Shown in pieces: positions 62,411-64,000 of a stretch of 64,000 nucleotides of DNA (its first letter is position 1; every line of letters starts with the position of its first letter). The translations under genes were made by a program, and so were the position numbers. The stretch is from NCBI RefSeq assembly GCF_900543425.1, contig NZ_UQRQ01000015.1, forward strand, positions 1 to 64,000. The letters are read 5' to 3'. The stretch is from an uncultured Sanguibacteroides sp. GTDB taxonomy: Bacteria > Bacteroidota > Bacteroidia > Bacteroidales > Marinifilaceae. Under the pieces are notes generated by a model, which worked only from the letters and a program-made list of their open reading frames with translations, was not told the DNA's origin and ran no database searches.

Positions 62411-63625
62411 TTATAACAAGGGGATAATGGTCGTATAGATCCCGGCGATAATGGCCGAGGTAATGACACCCGAGATGTTTGCACCTAATGCATCGCTAAG
62501 CACGAAGGAATCGGGATTCTCTTTGCTTACTATTTTTTGGGCTACTTTGGCTGTTGTCGGGACGCAGCTGACGGCAGCGATACCGATTACCGGGTTGAAA
62601 TTTCCTTTTTTAAGAAAATACATGATATATCCTCCCGCGATACCTCCGATCCCGGATAGCAACAAGGCGGCAACACTTAGTATCAGCAGTTTTAATATGA
62701 TGGGATCCAGTAATAGATGCGCATCGCATAAAACACCTAACAGCATTCCTAACATGAAGGTAGAACCGTATAATAACGGGCCGCTGACAAAGTCGTATAC
62801 ATGTTTCATGTTCGATTCCCGGATAGCGACTCCGATAAACAGGGAGAAAAAGAGCGGAGAGGCAACCGGAAACAAGAAGCATAATACGGCGCATAGGATA
62901 ACGGCAAAAGCCAGTTTTACCTTAGACGAATAGGTCTTTACCGGTTTTGTTGTTGTCATTTTTATCGCTCTCAGGCGTTGGGGAATCAATAATTTTACCA
63001 AGTACGGATATCCCCCGTAGGTTAATCCTAAATAGAGATAAGCGACAACCGTAATCGGTACGAACAGGTGTTTGGCCAATACCAGAGAGGTAAATAGAAC
63101 CATAGGACCGTCGGCTCCTCCGACCATGGCTACTGAGGCACTCTCTTTTAATGTCAGTCCCATGGCGGAGGCGATCGGAACCGTTAGGAATGTTCCCAAT
63201 TCCGCACATAACGCTAAAAAGATACTGACAAAAGGTCTTTGGAGCAGGTAACCTACATCCAATAGTGTCCCTATTCCCATGAAGACGAAACAGGCAATCA
63301 AACCGTTACTGAAGGTGAGCGTGTAAATCGGTTGAAGAAAATCGATTTGCATCACGTTCATCAGCTCATCGGTGTCCGTAATCATGGGGTCGAGGAAGAG
63401 GTTTCCCAAACCTCCCCCCGGCATCATCAAAGTACCACAATTAATGGCGATCATGCCTAACCCCATTGGAATCATGATCATTGGTTCTAAAATGCCTTTC
63501 CAGCCTAAATAAATTAATATAAATCCTAAAATTACCAGAACAATACGGGCTGTTGCCAAAAACCAACCGCTTGCCGCCATGGTCCCAATTCCTTGGAATA
63601 AGCTGTATATATCAATATTTTCCAT
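62411..63625 (-). CDS. Sodium ion-translocating decarboxylase, beta subunit (OadB/MmdB family)
   Basis: A 404-residue polytopic inner-membrane protein that couples decarboxylation of carboxybiotin to export of Na+. Family hallmarks: GGADGPMVLFTSLVLAKHL (with the conserved Asp) in the middle, PVIGIAAVSCVPTTAKVAQK, and the C-terminal DALGANISGVITSAIIAGIY. In this group of bacteria it most likely belongs to methylmalonyl-CoA or oxaloacetate decarboxylase, used in succinate/propionate metabolism. The biotin carrier and carboxyltransferase genes would be expected upstream on this strand, outside the window. A small membrane-protein gene lies 44 bp upstream. Confidence 0.94.
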   Translation of the reverse strand: MENIDIYSLFQGIGTMAASGWFLATARIVLVILGFILIYLGWKGILEPMIMIPMGLGMIAINCGTLMMPGGGLGNLFLDPMITDTDELMNVMQIDFLQPIYTLTFSNGLIACFVFMGIGTLLDVGYLLQRPFVSIFLALCAELGTFLTVPIASAMGLTLKESASVAMVGGADGPMVLFTSLVLAKHLFVPITVVAYLYLGLTYGGYPYLVKLLIPQRLRAIKMTTTKPVKTYSSKVKLAFAVILCAVLCFLFPVASPLFFSLFIGVAIRESNMKHVYDFVSGPLLYGSTFMLGMLLGVLCDAHLLLDPIILKLLILSVAALLLSGIGGIAGGYIMYFLKKGNFNPVIGIAAVSCVPTTAKVAQKIVSKENPDSFVLSDALGANISGVITSAIIAGIYTTIIPLL

Positions 63626-63669
63626 AAGATATAGCTAACATACAATATTCTTTTTTAGTCGAAAACGAT

Positions 63670-63969
63670 TTAAGCAGTGACTCTTTTTCGGGGTTTTAAA
63701 TTATTGATCGTATCGTTTACCCGATGGGACAATTTTCTGTATTCCCCTTGAAATGCTTTGCCTCTTTGCAGAGAAGCGTTTTCCGATAGAATCGTATGAT
63801 GTTGTAATTTATGTGCTTTTTTTATATTCAAAAGTTCTTCCCGGTGTAACTGATAGAAATCAAGAAAATCAGCCCAGTTGGCAATAATTTTTATTACACC
63901 GGCAACAAAAAAACCAATGATGAAAGTCATACCCATCATGGCTAAGGTAGATAACAATAAATTTGACAT
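63670..63969 (-). CDS. Small membrane protein, possible gamma/delta-type subunit of the decarboxylase
   Basis: A 99-residue protein with one strong membrane segment at residues 4-30 (LLSTLAMMGMTFIIGFFVAG) and a basic hydrophilic tail (NIKKAHKLQHHTILSENASL, ending KPRKRVTA). Size, topology and place next to the beta subunit suggest a gamma-like (OadG/MmdD) subunit that anchors the complex, but sequence similarity is too weak to be sure. The beta-subunit gene follows after 44 bp on the same strand. Confidence 0.55.
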   Translation of the reverse strand: MSNLLLSTLAMMGMTFIIGFFVAGVIKIIANWADFLDFYQLHREELLNIKKAHKLQHHTILSENASLQRGKAFQGEYRKLSHRVNDTINNLKPRKRVTA

Positions 63970-64000
63970 AACACGTTGAATTTAAAATATAATAGATTGT

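Overview
The window looks like chromosomal DNA of a gut Bacteroidota (Bacteroidetes), most likely the Odoribacteraceae (Butyricimonas/Odoribacter type). The reasons are the many TAnnTTTG (-7) promoter boxes, paired SusC/SusD outer-membrane genes driven by ECF sigma/FecR pairs, STN-bearing SusC proteins, DUF4843 and PKD-like lipoproteins, and a split LysO. The genus is an inference from gene content. I recognised no tRNA, rRNA, CRISPR array or complete insertion sequence.

Layout. (1) 1-5058, housekeeping: a partial zinc-ribbon gene, Nif3-like protein, MerR regulator and M23 peptidase on the minus strand, divergent from alaS. (2) 5158-11669: a TPR lipoprotein, two thioredoxin/DUF4369-type lipoproteins, then a histidine kinase and OmpR-type regulator. 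(3) 11731-17457 (minus): a 1908-residue alpha-2-macroglobulin-like protein without a recognisable thioester. (4) 17686-26811: nutrient-acquisition locus 1 (ECF sigma, FecR, STN-SusC, SusD, DUF4843 lipoprotein, PKD-like lipoprotein). (5) 27279-39506: locus 2 with the same order, but an alpha/beta hydrolase, an AraC regulator and a repeat-rich spacer lie between its sigma gene and its FecR gene. (6) 39614-57403: a peptidase island of four tandem S9 prolyl-oligopeptidase paralogs separated by repeat-bearing spacers, an HExxH metalloprotease, a paralog of it that has lost every zinc ligand, and a fifth, divergent S9 peptidase. A small free-standing STN-domain protein follows. (7) 57880-63969: split LysO exporter, DoxX protein, a 49-residue membrane protein, an LTA-synthase/sulfatase-type membrane enzyme, a CAT-fold acetyltransferase, and the beta subunit of a sodium-pumping decarboxylase with a small membrane partner.

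How the parts may work together (inference). The FecR proteins and the STN domains of the SusC proteins form the usual outer-membrane-to-sigma signalling chain, so each SusC/SusD pair is probably induced by its own ligand. Locus 2 is followed on the same strand by seven exported peptidases or peptidase relatives. A reasonable model is a locus for capturing and degrading peptides or proteins, with the S9 enzymes trimming peptides, the metalloprotease cutting larger substrates and the dead metalloprotease binding or regulating. The two surface loci, the tandem amplification of S9 genes, the pseudoprotease and the orphan STN protein make this the most interesting part of the window.
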